This document shows, piece by piece, positions 52,460-61,050 of a stretch of 64,000 bases of DNA. Numbering within the stretch: position 1 is the stretch's first letter; every line of letters begins with the position of its first letter. Below the pieces are notes generated by a model, which made no database searches, was not told where the DNA came from, and saw nothing but the letters and a program-made list of their open reading frames with translations. The DNA is from Pseudomonas sp. GM41(2012) (GTDB taxonomy: Bacteria > Pseudomonadota > Gammaproteobacteria > Pseudomonadales > Pseudomonadaceae): positions 186,001 through 250,000 of the forward strand of contig NZ_AKJN02000011.1 of assembly GCF_000282315.2 (NCBI RefSeq), in the 5' to 3' direction. The position numbers and the translations under genes are program-made.

Positions 52460-52612
52460 GTGCGGACTACCATGCTGCAACCTTCTACAGAATCCAGTGC
52501 CAGCTTTTTTGCGTCTGAAAATGACTGGCCTAATTGGCAGAAAAACCTCTTGGCTGAAATTTCTGAGTCGCTTGGAGCTCCTGCAGCGGTTTCGTGGAAG
52601 GAGGTCTTTTGA
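52460..52612 (+). CDS. Small ORF of 50 residues under the structured leader
   Basis: From GTG 52460 (GGAGGG six bases upstream) it reads MRTTMLQPSTESSASFFASE, continues NDWPNWQKNLLAEISESLGA and ends PAAVSWKEVF. An ATG at 52472 is the alternative start. The Trp-rich C-terminus with a proper Shine-Dalgarno and a following terminator suggests a real gene, perhaps the output of the leader. I recognise no family. Confidence 0.55.
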   Translation: MRTTMLQPSTESSASFFASENDWPNWQKNLLAEISESLGAPAAVSWKEVF

Positions 52613-52662
52613 TCTCGGTTTAACCGGGAAGCGGAGTGAGTAGCTAACCTCCTCGCTAGAAC

Positions 52663-52694
52663 AAAAAAGGTCCAGCTTAGCAGGACCTTTTTTA
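52663..52694. terminator. Terminator after the small ORF
   Basis: Stem aaaaaaggtcc / ggacctttttt with loop agcttagca; works in both directions, serving the small ORF on the plus strand. Confidence 0.9.
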
Positions 52695-52872
52695 AGTGCT
52701 AATGCCGAGGGAAGAAACACCCTTATAGTGCGGGCTTGCAGTCGAATTGTATGGGTTAGGGATACATGTCAAGATCTGCTGTAGCTGAGCATCTTACAAA
52801 AAATCAAGTCGCTCCCCTAGATTGAATCGAACATTCGGGCCTGTGGGAGCTCTCCGGGCATAGCAGCGCGAT

Positions 52873-53598
52873 TCAAAAAATATTCTTTGTCAGCCATTCG
52901 GCGCCCTGTATCAACTCCTCGGCTTGTTCCTTCGTGGGTTCGACGTCTTTCTTATGCGAGCACAGATTTCTTAAATCGGCCAAGAACGAAATCTTCCGCC
53001 ATACGGCAATGTCAATCACTCCGGCAGCTTTCAGTGGTTCGTTCAAGTCTGCGATTGTGGGGTGTTTCTTGGCAATTTTGATAGCGTGAGCATTCGCGAC
53101 TTTCTGAAGGTGTCCTTCAATCATTACTCCCATCAGCGCACCTGCCGCTCGTGGGCTGATCTTTGCGAGCTGCGCGGCGATTACTAGCTCGCCATCTTGC
53201 AACTCAGCATAAAGTTCGCTTTCGATGTTGGAAATTACAGAGTCAATGCGTGCTTCTAAGGAGCTGAGAATCGTAAGCTGATTGATGAAACAAGTGAGCA
53301 CCTGGCTTTTGGTATCGCTCGCGTCCCAAGATGCAGGGGAAACACCCTTCATAAAATCTTGTATTACGTATGTGCCATATCCGAGGCTTTTTCTTTTCGG
53401 ATCAATTTCATAGTAGCTCTTAAACTCTATATATCGGTCGGGAGCAAGCGCTCCGGCAGCCTTTACTGCTTTCGAATACCACGTTTGATAGCCACCACGA
53501 AAATCTTTCGCCTCCTCTTTACTGAATTTACCTGCAAGCGCGTAACCTTCTGCGCACAGCTCTTCAAGCTCCTTGCGAATCCGTTCACGTTTAGTCAT
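52873..53598 (-). CDS. HEPN-motif protein, possible RNase toxin or defence component
   Basis: ATG 53598 (GAGGG upstream) gives 241 residues. The C-terminal region FLADLRNLCSHKKDVEPTKE contains RNLCSH, an Rx4H motif (Arg210, His215), the signature of HEPN ribonucleases and related nucleotide-binding folds. The middle is helical (LTILSSLEARIDSVISNIES). HEPN proteins include toxins, abortive-infection and CRISPR-associated RNases, but housekeeping members exist. It lies 268 bases downstream of, and co-oriented with, the DUF262 operon. Bases are more AT-rich than in the core genome. Confidence 0.68.
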   Translation of the reverse strand: MTKRERIRKELEELCAEGYALAGKFSKEEAKDFRGGYQTWYSKAVKAAGALAPDRYIEFKSYYEIDPKRKSLGYGTYVIQDFMKGVSPASWDASDTKSQVLTCFINQLTILSSLEARIDSVISNIESELYAELQDGELVIAAQLAKISPRAAGALMGVMIEGHLQKVANAHAIKIAKKHPTIADLNEPLKAAGVIDIAVWRKISFLADLRNLCSHKKDVEPTKEQAEELIQGAEWLTKNIF

Positions 53599-53866
53599 AG
53601 GTGCCCTCATCGTTCGCTGGTTGGTGAGGCAGACTGGATACATCATTTCTTGGGGCTAGCGCTAGGAGCAAAACCATCAACAATCCTGCAGGTCGCCACA
53701 CGAGTAGCATTGATTGCCTAGTCGAACGTAGCTGGGGACTCTGGAGTATCCTGAGTCGGTGGGATCGGAAACCCTCGATCTCGTTAGCCTTAGGAGCTCC
53801 AGCTTACTGAAATTTAAGCGTTGAAATTGCAAAAATAAATCCGTCCCCGTTTCCAGCTTCGACTAT

Positions 53867-54859
53867 TTAGGGAAGCTCTAAGTGTTCGTGGATTATGGCA
53901 ATAATAAACTTCCCGTTGGACTCCTCAACTGGAGGGTGAACGTGAATTCTATTTTGATGTGCCTGTATTTTTGCATGCCATTCGCAATATAGCTCCCTGG
54001 TTCCGATGGTTATCTCGCGAGCTCGGCGACAGTTTGCGTTACGGTAGACGTTCGGATTTTCCGGTGCTATGTCTACATTAAAACCAACGAAGCGACGTTC
54101 AATTGTTTGATTGGGTGGAGCTTTTGACTGGTCCAGTGCCATGGCCTCATTTGGGGCTAAGGCTGGAGGCGGACACACAAATGCCCAAGTGCCGTAGTCA
54201 TCGAAAACTGCAAAATGCCTCTTAACTTCACTCCGGTGCTCGAGGTACCCGCCAGACAGCCGATGCAGACCGGCCCAAACATCAGGATGAATATATAGGG
54301 AAGGAAACGCATGTGGTGCCAATCGACGCAATGATTCATAACTGTCGCCTTCGACATCAATCGCAGAGCGCCAAAACTCTAAGGTGCTTGTTTCATCAGT
54401 TACCCAATGAACGTTTGCAGTACCCACTCGGGAGGTAGTTGAATAGGCCCCTTTACGATTAAAACTTAGGCATGCAACAGCTCGTCCAGCTCGAACATTG
54501 TGGTGAGCCCACGCGACGTCTGAATTCTCCGTGACAGTTGCCCCATCAATTTCAGTAACTGGTTCATGCATGTCGATTGGCCAGTCTTCGTCCAAGTAGC
54601 AACACCCACGGCCTAGCCACGCAGCGAGCTCCTCCCATATTTCGGGCTCAAGGGTTACAGGCGATTCGGTCGATTTGAGTCCCCAAAGATCAAACTCTCC
54701 AAAAACATTCTGAATCTGGAGATCTTCCCCAACCCAGACCGATTCATTACGCTCTAGGGCAATATGAACACGATTGAGTAGCTTCTCCATTGCAGAGGAT
54801 ATTTGCTGCGAACTCCATCCATCAAATATCCATTCCGATCCATCGACCACCATTGCCAT
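53867..54859 (-). CDS. Unknown third component of a DUF262-DUF3696 operon
   Basis: This 330-residue protein has no family I can name. It contains VWVGEDLQIQNVFGEFDLWG, AWAHHNVRAGRAVACLSFNR and a C-terminal CEWHAKIQAHQNRIHVHPP with many His, and no signal or membrane helix. It follows the AAA/DUF3696 gene with 3 bases between, so all three genes are one operon. Its position and lack of homology match the uncharacterised partner seen in three-gene anti-phage systems. Codon use and AT content differ from the core. Confidence 0.7.
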   Translation of the reverse strand: MAMVVDGSEWIFDGWSSQQISSAMEKLLNRVHIALERNESVWVGEDLQIQNVFGEFDLWGLKSTESPVTLEPEIWEELAAWLGRGCCYLDEDWPIDMHEPVTEIDGATVTENSDVAWAHHNVRAGRAVACLSFNRKGAYSTTSRVGTANVHWVTDETSTLEFWRSAIDVEGDSYESLRRLAPHAFPSLYIHPDVWAGLHRLSGGYLEHRSEVKRHFAVFDDYGTWAFVCPPPALAPNEAMALDQSKAPPNQTIERRFVGFNVDIAPENPNVYRNANCRRAREITIGTRELYCEWHAKIQAHQNRIHVHPPVEESNGKFIIAIIHEHLELP

Positions 54860-54862
54860 TGG

Positions 54863-55969
54863 TTATCCTCGCCTCCGCACTCGCCCGAGCGAGGCAATGT
54901 CTATCTGATACTGATCGAAGAATCCTTTTGGCCAATGAGAAATTCCCCCAATCGCCGTAAATTCGAGTTTTTGCACTTGAGGAGAGTCATCTTCTAATGC
55001 ATCGAAAAAATGTACCACCGCATTATCGTGAGGAAGATATCGGTGTTCTCCGATTGCACGTCGTATTCCGTTGAGAACGTGATCGGAGTGAGTCTCGACA
55101 ATTACTTGAACTCCGCAATTGGCAAGCCAAGCAAGAAAAACTCCCATTCGTGACTGTCCGGCCGGATGCAAGTGAGCTTCTGGGTTTTCTACGATAAACA
55201 AGCCGCCTCGTTCAATAATCAAACCAGCTAATATAATGGGAAGGGAATAAGATATGCCGAAGCCCATATTAGGTGCTCTTACCCAGTCTTGACCAGCAAA
55301 GCGGAATTGCATGGCATTATATGCAGTCCCAGGGTATTGAATTGTGTCCAGTTCGACAGGTCTGGCAACTTCTGCAAGCCAACGTTCCACCTCGTATTTT
55401 AATAGTGAAGTTGGCTCGCCTGAACTCAAGGGGTGAATTCGATCAGAAAACTCAATTGGTCGACTTCCAAGAGTTCCAAAAATTTGAGCGCAATACTCCC
55501 CCCTCACTCCAATTTCAAGTTTGTTGCTCGGTAGTGGCGAGGCGGAAGATACGTTTCTAGGGCCTAAGCGCTCTGCACATAAATATGAAAATGATCGCGG
55601 TTTTTTGCTGAAGGCAGTAAGCGAAGTGTTGGGTGTTTCTTCGATTGTTAGGTACAAGGAGTTGCTGGCTGGAACACCTAGTTTCCAGATTTCTGTTTCG
55701 TTTTTATCGGATGTTATATGAAATTCTATAAGTTCATTAGAGCTCCAGTTCCGAACCTCTTCGGCTGCTCCTAGTTCCATTCCAAATGGTCCGCTCAATC
55801 GGATTGCGTCACCTAGGTTTACTGTGGATGCTTCAGCAGCTAACAGTAGAGAGTGAATTACAGATGTTTTGCCAGAACCATTAAGCCCTGTCAGAACAGT
55901 TAATGGTCGTAAGGAAAATGTTTGATCGTTGAATCGCTTGAAAGATCGGATTCTCAAGTCCGTAATCAT
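54863..55969 (-). CDS. AAA (SMC/RecF-like) ATPase with DUF3696
   Basis: This 368-residue protein has Walker A GLNGSGKTS (residues 28-36), a Walker B region GLFIVENPEAHLHPAGQ, the H-loop VIVETHSDHVLNGIRRAIG, and a C-terminal DUF3696-like segment IGGISHWPKGFFDQY. This is the OLD/RecF-type overcoming-lysogenisation ATPase group without a TOPRIM domain. Such ATPases act as sensors or motors in several defence systems. The start overlaps the DUF262 stop by 4 bases. Confidence 0.85.
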   Translation of the reverse strand: MITDLRIRSFKRFNDQTFSLRPLTVLTGLNGSGKTSVIHSLLLAAEASTVNLGDAIRLSGPFGMELGAAEEVRNWSSNELIEFHITSDKNETEIWKLGVPASNSLYLTIEETPNTSLTAFSKKPRSFSYLCAERLGPRNVSSASPLPSNKLEIGVRGEYCAQIFGTLGSRPIEFSDRIHPLSSGEPTSLLKYEVERWLAEVARPVELDTIQYPGTAYNAMQFRFAGQDWVRAPNMGFGISYSLPIILAGLIIERGGLFIVENPEAHLHPAGQSRMGVFLAWLANCGVQVIVETHSDHVLNGIRRAIGEHRYLPHDNAVVHFFDALEDDSPQVQKLEFTAIGGISHWPKGFFDQYQIDIASLGRVRRRG

Positions 55970-57162
55970 GGCAAAATCCCTTCGAGAATCGCTTTAGTAT
56001 ATTCAAGCCGCAAGATGACTTTTCTTGGGTCGCCCGTGCCTACGGTGACGGCGCGTGAATAATCAGGATCATCGAATGCTTTTCTAAATTCGAGAGCAAT
56101 TTTGTCCTTAAAAGGCTTAAGCTCGGTGAGCTTGTAATCGGCCAGTGCAATTGCTTGGGACTCGAAAACTGCACGGTTTAGCGGGCCTCTGCGCTTCTGG
56201 CCTGGTGGCCAGCGCCTAAATGCCGCTGCGCCGAGAATCTCAGTTGCGTTCTTCATTGCTCGTTTGAAATCGGAGACTAATTTCCTTAGCTGAACATCAG
56301 TAATAGGAGATAGATCATCTGCTTCCGAGTCGACTCTTTTTGTAAATGCGACAAGAAATGCATCTAAACTTGGATGAGTTCTATAGTGTTCATCTGAGTA
56401 GTTTCGGAAAGCGCAAAACCTTAGCGCGAGCTCTCTATTTGTCATTCGACCACTGTCACGGACAAGGTTTTCGGATACCCATTTCCAATACTGCCATTCA
56501 GTGGCCTCGTCAAACTCTTCCATCTCAGAAAGTTTCTTCAGTAGCGACCTTGACCTTGATTTGCTCATGGCGTGTCGAATTTCTTGCGCTGAGAGTGGGC
56601 TTCCTAAAGTATTGACCCTGCTGAAAATGTCATATTTTACTTCGTCAGGGGTTTGAGGTTCTATTACGTGGACTACTATTTGCGTACTTCTAAAGCGGCG
56701 TAACTCTGCTGGGGTTAGTGTTGAGTAGATCATTCCGTCAAGGTTTATTAAGTATTCGAGATCTTGCGCTGAAAGCGTGTGCTCATCTTTCATGAACATG
56801 GCTACAGTTGAAAGTCGTTGAACGCCATCTACAACCTGATATGTGCCATCTAAAGCTTGGTTGAAGTAGAATGCGGGTAGGGGAATACCTAAGAGAACTG
56901 ATTCAATAAGCCGCGTACGTTGTCTTTCTTTCCAGATATAGTCGCGCTGAAAGTCAGGCGAGAGATATATTTCTTCATCATTTATCTGGTCGACGACATC
57001 TCGTAGAGAGAAGTGCTTAGTAGTGATTCGAATTTTAGTAGGATCCCACGGCTTCGCAGTGGAATCTCCACGACTAGAATCCTCTACTTCAATATGATCG
57101 ATACTATCTTCCCCGTCTAACTCGTCATCTGGTCGCTTGATGGAAGGAGGCTTCGTTGCCAT
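55966..57162 (-). CDS. DUF262 (GmrSD N-domain/ParB-like) protein
   Basis: This 398-residue protein has an acidic N-terminal tail, then the DUF262 motifs SPDFQRDYIWKERQRTRLIE (FQRDYIW at 71-77), VVDGVQRLST (DGVQR at 112-116) and FSRVNTLGSPLSAQEIRHAM. DUF262 proteins use a ParB/sulfiredoxin-like fold that binds or hydrolyses nucleotides; the best-studied, GmrS, acts in a type IV restriction enzyme. No HNH/DUF1524 nuclease domain is evident here. It is the first gene of a three-gene operon. Confidence 0.86.
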   Translation of the reverse strand: MATKPPSIKRPDDELDGEDSIDHIEVEDSSRGDSTAKPWDPTKIRITTKHFSLRDVVDQINDEEIYLSPDFQRDYIWKERQRTRLIESVLLGIPLPAFYFNQALDGTYQVVDGVQRLSTVAMFMKDEHTLSAQDLEYLINLDGMIYSTLTPAELRRFRSTQIVVHVIEPQTPDEVKYDIFSRVNTLGSPLSAQEIRHAMSKSRSRSLLKKLSEMEEFDEATEWQYWKWVSENLVRDSGRMTNRELALRFCAFRNYSDEHYRTHPSLDAFLVAFTKRVDSEADDLSPITDVQLRKLVSDFKRAMKNATEILGAAAFRRWPPGQKRRGPLNRAVFESQAIALADYKLTELKPFKDKIALEFRKAFDDPDYSRAVTVGTGDPRKVILRLEYTKAILEGILP

Positions 57163-57756
57163 TGTGGGTCTCTCGAAAAAAACGGTTATAAGCGGCTGGG
57201 AAAGCCAATTTAACAGCTAGCACGTCTGGAAGTACGCCTAAGCCAGGATAGGTTCAATCTACAGGGGCATATTAGGCACTTCAAGACTTGCGGGCGAATC
57301 ACTTGTAGTTACCACACCCTTTCAAATTGTAAAGACGGAAATCTCTGCACGAAATTTCAGCTAGAGGAATCAGCGGGTCTGAACCCCGTGTAGGGTCCCC
57401 CTTTGGGATGCACCGTAAAATCCGCTGGGGTGGGTGCCTAGGCTGCGATGAGTCAGAGAAGACCTTCGAAAATTCGGAGTTAATCTGCACCGTCCGTTCT
57501 CACTGAAGGTTTACGCTGTGAAAAGGGGTGAGGGGAGTGCTAATACGCTGGTGTGTAGAAAGAGGTATTCCATGTGTTCCAGATTTGCTAGAGGCCATGT
57601 CTTGCTTTGCACACTTATTCTGCAGCTTTTGGAGATCCGTCTGCGCTTGGCTGATTTCTTTCTGGGAGAAAGAGAACAGAATTGCTATCTGTCCATACGT
57701 GGCGGCCAGCGTCGGTACGCCCATAGGGCGTACGCTTTTTAGTCAGACCCCTTCAT
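57163..57756. other. Gene-free stretch with decayed-looking sequence
   Basis: About 590 bases between the DUF262 gene and the small gene at 57.8 kb. It includes the promoter of the defence-like operon on the minus strand. ORFs of 60-85 codons exist on both strands (57299-57490, 57500-57742) but overlap each other and show no motif; they may be remnants. I see no integrase or repeat of the nearby tRNA end. Confidence 0.35.
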
Positions 57757-58086
57757 TTATTGAATATCTTTCAAGTATTCCTTGAGCGAGTTAAGTGGGG
57801 CATCAAGCTGCTCCATTGTCCTTGCATCGCTGAATTCAGCTGACAACCTATGCATCTCACGCCCTAGCGGTTTATCAGCGCCGCCTAGAGATTCCATAGC
57901 CAAATTCAGGCATTCACGCACCTTCGACTGAATCGCCCCAACATCCCCCCTCCTTACCAACAACCCAAAAACCTCCCGCTCATAATCACTCATCAGCAAA
58001 TCATCCCGAAGAATCGGACTCGAATCCTCCGTCTCATAAGCAAGCTTAAGGCAGAACAGGGCGACGGTTTCCAGCAGCAGTTCCAT
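57757..58086 (-). CDS. Small hypothetical protein
   Basis: ATG 58086 (aggat upstream) gives 109 residues: MELLLETVALFCLKLAYETE, DDLLMSDYEREVFGLLVRRG, VRECLNLAMESLGGADKP and a C-terminal LNSLKEYLKDIQ. Soluble and helical, no family recognised. The longer ORF to 58266 runs through the tRNA gene and is rejected. Confidence 0.65.
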   Translation of the reverse strand: MELLLETVALFCLKLAYETEDSSPILRDDLLMSDYEREVFGLLVRRGDVGAIQSKVRECLNLAMESLGGADKPLGREMHRLSAEFSDARTMEQLDAPLNSLKEYLKDIQ

Positions 58087-58130
58087 GGGGTGAATCCTTG
58101 AGATGGGTCGTACCGGTCGAGGATGCGAGA

Positions 58131-58170
58131 AATCAAAAGCATCGCCAGCAAGCCGGCTCCTACAGGTCGG
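58131..58170. repeat. Solitary REP half
   Basis: catcgccagcaagccggctc followed by ctacaggtcgg resembles the arms of the other REPs, with no partner close by. Confidence 0.6.
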
Positions 58171-58198
58171 CGTTGTGTCAGGCACTTTTTGGCAGACG

Positions 58199-58232
58199 AA
58201 AAAAAAGGCCTTGCAAAGCAAGACCTTTCTTA
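58199..58232 (-). terminator. Terminator of tRNA-Leu
   Basis: Stem aaggccttgc / gcaagacctt with a three-base loop; the A-run on the plus strand at 58199-58206 becomes a T-run after the stem on the minus strand. Confidence 0.8.
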
Positions 58233-58236
58233 ATTT

Positions 58237-58321
58237 TGGTGCCCCGAGGGAGACTCGAACTCCCACTTCTTGCGAAAACGGATTTTGAATCCGCCGCGTC
58301 TACCAATTCCGCCATCAGGGC
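58237..58321 (-). tRNA. tRNA-Leu (anticodon CAA)
   Basis: The minus strand reads gccctgatggcggaattgg at the 5' end, an anticodon stem gcgga / tccgt with loop ttcaaaa (CAA), a long variable arm, the T-loop gttcgagtc and a 3' end ggggcacca with encoded CCA. The length of 85 fits a class II leucine tRNA. Confidence 0.95.
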
Positions 58322-58428
58322 TCAATGGCGGCGAAGTATAGAGATGAGATAACCGTCGGTCAATCAGGTACATGGAGAATTTTTGATATTTCCGCTAGAC
58401 TTCCCGGCCCTGCTAGACGAACCCCATC

Positions 58429-59478
58429 ATGCGCGTTGCTGACTTTACCTTCGAGCTCCCTGATTCGCTGATCGCCCGCCATCCTTTGGCTGAGCGTCGC
58501 AACAGTCGCCTGTTGACCCTTGATGGGGTCAGCGGCGCCCTGGCACACCGTCAATTCACTGATTTGCTTGAGCATTTGCGCCCGGGCGATTTGATGGTGT
58601 TCAACAATACCCGGGTGATTCCGGCGCGGCTGTTTGGCCAGAAGGCTTCCGGCGGCAAGCTGGAAATCCTGGTGGAGCGGGTGCTCGACAGTCATCGCGT
58701 GCTGGCGCATGTGCGTTCCAGCAAGTCGCCGAAGCCGGGGTCGAAGATCCTGATTGATGGCGGTGGCGAAGCCGAGATGCTGGCGCGCCATGACGCGTTG
58801 TTCGAGTTGGGGTTCGCCGAAGAGGTGTTGCCGCTGCTCGACCGCGTCGGGCACATGCCGTTGCCTCCTTATATAGACCGCCCGGATGAAGGCTCGGACC
58901 GCGAGCGTTATCAGACGGTCTACGCCGAGCGTTTGGGCGCGGTGGCGGCGCCGACGGCGGGGCTGCATTTCGATCAGCCGCTGATGGAGGCGATTGCCGC
59001 CAAGGGCGTCGAGACGGCGTTCGTGACCTTGCACGTCGGTGCGGGCACGTTCCAGCCGGTGCGCGTCGAGAAGATCGAAGATCACCACATGCACAGTGAA
59101 TGGCTGGAAGTCGGTCAGGACGTGGTCGATGCAGTCGAAGCCTGTCGCGCTCGCGGTGGTCGTGTGGTGGCGGTGGGGACCACCAGCGTGCGTTCCCTGG
59201 AAAGTGCCGCGCGCGATGGCGTGCTCAAGCCGTTCAGTGGCGACACCGACATCTTTATTTATCCGGGCCGGCCGTTTCATGTGGTCGATGCCCTGGTCAC
59301 CAATTTCCATTTGCCCGAATCCACGCTGTTGATGCTGGTTTCGGCGTTCGCCGGTTATCCCGAAGCCATGGCCGCTTATAAAGCCGCCGTGGAGCATGAA
59401 TACCGCTTTTTCAGCTACGGTGATGCGATGTTTATCACCCGTAACCCTGCACCACGTGGCCCTGAGGAAACAGAATGA
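58429..59478 (+). CDS. queA: tRNA preQ1(34) S-adenosylmethionine ribosyltransferase-isomerase
   Basis: QueA transfers and isomerises the ribosyl part of SAM onto preQ1 in tRNA, giving epoxyqueuosine. The 349-residue protein starts MRVADFTFELPDSLIARHP and has DLMVFNNTRVIPARLFG, PTAGLHFDQPLMEAI, HVGAGTFQPVRVEKIEDH and LVTNFHLPESTLLMLVSAF. It overlaps tgt by 4 bases. Confidence 0.96.
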   Translation: MRVADFTFELPDSLIARHPLAERRNSRLLTLDGVSGALAHRQFTDLLEHLRPGDLMVFNNTRVIPARLFGQKASGGKLEILVERVLDSHRVLAHVRSSKSPKPGSKILIDGGGEAEMLARHDALFELGFAEEVLPLLDRVGHMPLPPYIDRPDEGSDRERYQTVYAERLGAVAAPTAGLHFDQPLMEAIAAKGVETAFVTLHVGAGTFQPVRVEKIEDHHMHSEWLEVGQDVVDAVEACRARGGRVVAVGTTSVRSLESAARDGVLKPFSGDTDIFIYPGRPFHVVDALVTNFHLPESTLLMLVSAFAGYPEAMAAYKAAVEHEYRFFSYGDAMFITRNPAPRGPEETE

Positions 59479-60608
59479 GTCGCCAAAGTCGTATGTCGTT
59501 TGAGTTGCTTGCTACCGACGGCAAGGCTCGTCTCGGTCGTTTGACCTTCCCACGCGGTACCGTAGAAACCCCGGCCTTCATGCCGGTGGGCACCTACGGC
59601 ACCGTCAAGGGCATGTTGCCGCGGGATATCACCGCCACGGGCGCGGAAATCATTCTGGGTAACACCTTCCACTTGTGGCTGCGCCCTGGCACCGAAGTGA
59701 TCAAGAAGCACGGCGACCTGCACGATTTCATGCAGTGGAAAGGCCCGATTCTGACTGACTCCGGCGGTTTCCAGGTGTTCAGCCTCGGCGCCATGCGCAA
59801 GATCAAGGAGGAGGGCGTGACCTTCGCTTCTCCTGTCGACGGCGCCAAAGTGTTCATGGGCCCGGAAGAGTCGATGCAGGTCCAGCGCGATCTGGGCTCG
59901 GACATCGTGATGATCTTTGACGAATGCACCCCGTACCCGGCTGACGAAGACGTCGCACGGGTATCGATGGAGCTGTCGTTGCGTTGGGCCAAGCGTTCGA
60001 AAGAGGCCCATGGCGACAACACGGCGGCACTCTTCGGCATCGTTCAGGGCGGCATGCACCAGGATTTGCGCATGCGCTCCCTGGAAGGTCTCGACAATAT
60101 CGGCTTCGATGGTCTGGCCATTGGCGGTCTGTCGGTGGGCGAGCCGAAACACGAGATGATCAAGGTCCTGGATTACCTGCCGGGTCAGATGCCGGCTGAC
60201 AAACCTCGTTACCTTATGGGCGTTGGCAAACCGGAAGATCTGGTTGAGGGTGTGCGCCGCGGTGTGGACATGTTCGATTGCGTGATGCCAACCCGTAATG
60301 CCCGCAATGGGCATCTGTTCATTGATACAGGCGTGCTGAAGATCCGTAACGCGTTCCATCGCCATGATGATTCGCCGCTGGATCCGACCTGCGATTGCTA
60401 CACCTGCCAGAACTTCTCCCGTGCTTATCTGCACCATCTGGACAAGTGCGGCGAAATGCTGGGTAGCATGTTGAATACCATCCACAATTTGCGCCATTAC
60501 CAGGTGCTTATGGCTGGTTTGCGCGAGGCTATTCAACAGGGTACATTGGCCGCCTTTGTCGATGCCTTCTACGCCAAACGCGGGTTACCTGTTCCGCCTT
60601 TGGACTGA
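59475..60608 (+). CDS. tgt: tRNA-guanine(34) transglycosylase
   Basis: Tgt exchanges guanine 34 for preQ1 in tRNAs for Asp, Asn, His and Tyr. The 377-residue protein shows PGTEVIKKHGDLHDFM, LTDSGGFQVFSLG (catalytic Asp), IFDECTPYPAD and the zinc site CDCYTCQNFSRAYLHH. ATG 59475 is coupled to queA; an internal ATG at 59493 (MSFELL) corresponds to the usual E. coli start. Confidence 0.96.
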   Translation: MSRQSRMSFELLATDGKARLGRLTFPRGTVETPAFMPVGTYGTVKGMLPRDITATGAEIILGNTFHLWLRPGTEVIKKHGDLHDFMQWKGPILTDSGGFQVFSLGAMRKIKEEGVTFASPVDGAKVFMGPEESMQVQRDLGSDIVMIFDECTPYPADEDVARVSMELSLRWAKRSKEAHGDNTAALFGIVQGGMHQDLRMRSLEGLDNIGFDGLAIGGLSVGEPKHEMIKVLDYLPGQMPADKPRYLMGVGKPEDLVEGVRRGVDMFDCVMPTRNARNGHLFIDTGVLKIRNAFHRHDDSPLDPTCDCYTCQNFSRAYLHHLDKCGEMLGSMLNTIHNLRHYQVLMAGLREAIQQGTLAAFVDAFYAKRGLPVPPLD

Positions 60609-60651
60609 GTTTTCTGACCCCAAGATTCAACATTTGCAACTGGAGTGCTAA

Positions 60652-60987
60652 ATGAGCTTTTTTATCTCTAATGCCATGGCTGACGCTGCTGCACCTGCTG
60701 CAGGCCCAATGGGCGGCGGCTTTGAGTGGATTTTCCTGGTCGGTTTCCTGGTCATCTTCTACCTGATGATCTGGCGTCCACAGGCCAAGCGCGCCAAAGA
60801 GCAGAAAAACCTGCTGAGCAGCCTGCAGAAAGGCGACGAAGTTGTGACCACCGGTGGTATCGCCGGCAAGATCACTAAAGTGGCAGATGACTTCGTTGTT
60901 CTGGAAGTTTCCGACACCATCGAAATGAAGTTCCAGAAAGGCGCCATCGCCGCCACGTTGCCAAAAGGCACGCTAAAAGCGATCTAA
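60652..60987 (+). CDS. yajC: Preprotein translocase accessory subunit YajC
   Basis: This 111-residue protein has a single membrane helix (WIFLVGFLVIFYLMIWRPQ) followed by a small cytoplasmic beta-rich domain (KGDEVVTTGGIAGKITKV). It associates with SecDF. ctggagtg precedes the ATG. secD follows after 60 bases. Confidence 0.95.
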   Translation: MSFFISNAMADAAAPAAGPMGGGFEWIFLVGFLVIFYLMIWRPQAKRAKEQKNLLSSLQKGDEVVTTGGIAGKITKVADDFVVLEVSDTIEMKFQKGAIAATLPKGTLKAI

Positions 60988-61050
60988 GTTTCAACTTCTA
61001 CTCAATCGACGGGGCGCGCAAGGCGCCCCGCGTCATAAGCGGGCGGCGTG

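Noticed and set aside
57299..57742. Possible integrase or toxin remnants
   Set aside because: Overlapping ORFs on both strands without any recognisable motif; cannot be supported.
52098..57756. Direct repeat of the tRNA-Leu 3' end as an attachment site
   Set aside because: I looked for gtgccccgagggagactcg-like sequence on the island side and found none.
57757..58266. Longer form of the 109-residue hypothetical protein
   Set aside because: The added 60 codons read through the tRNA-Leu gene and its terminator.
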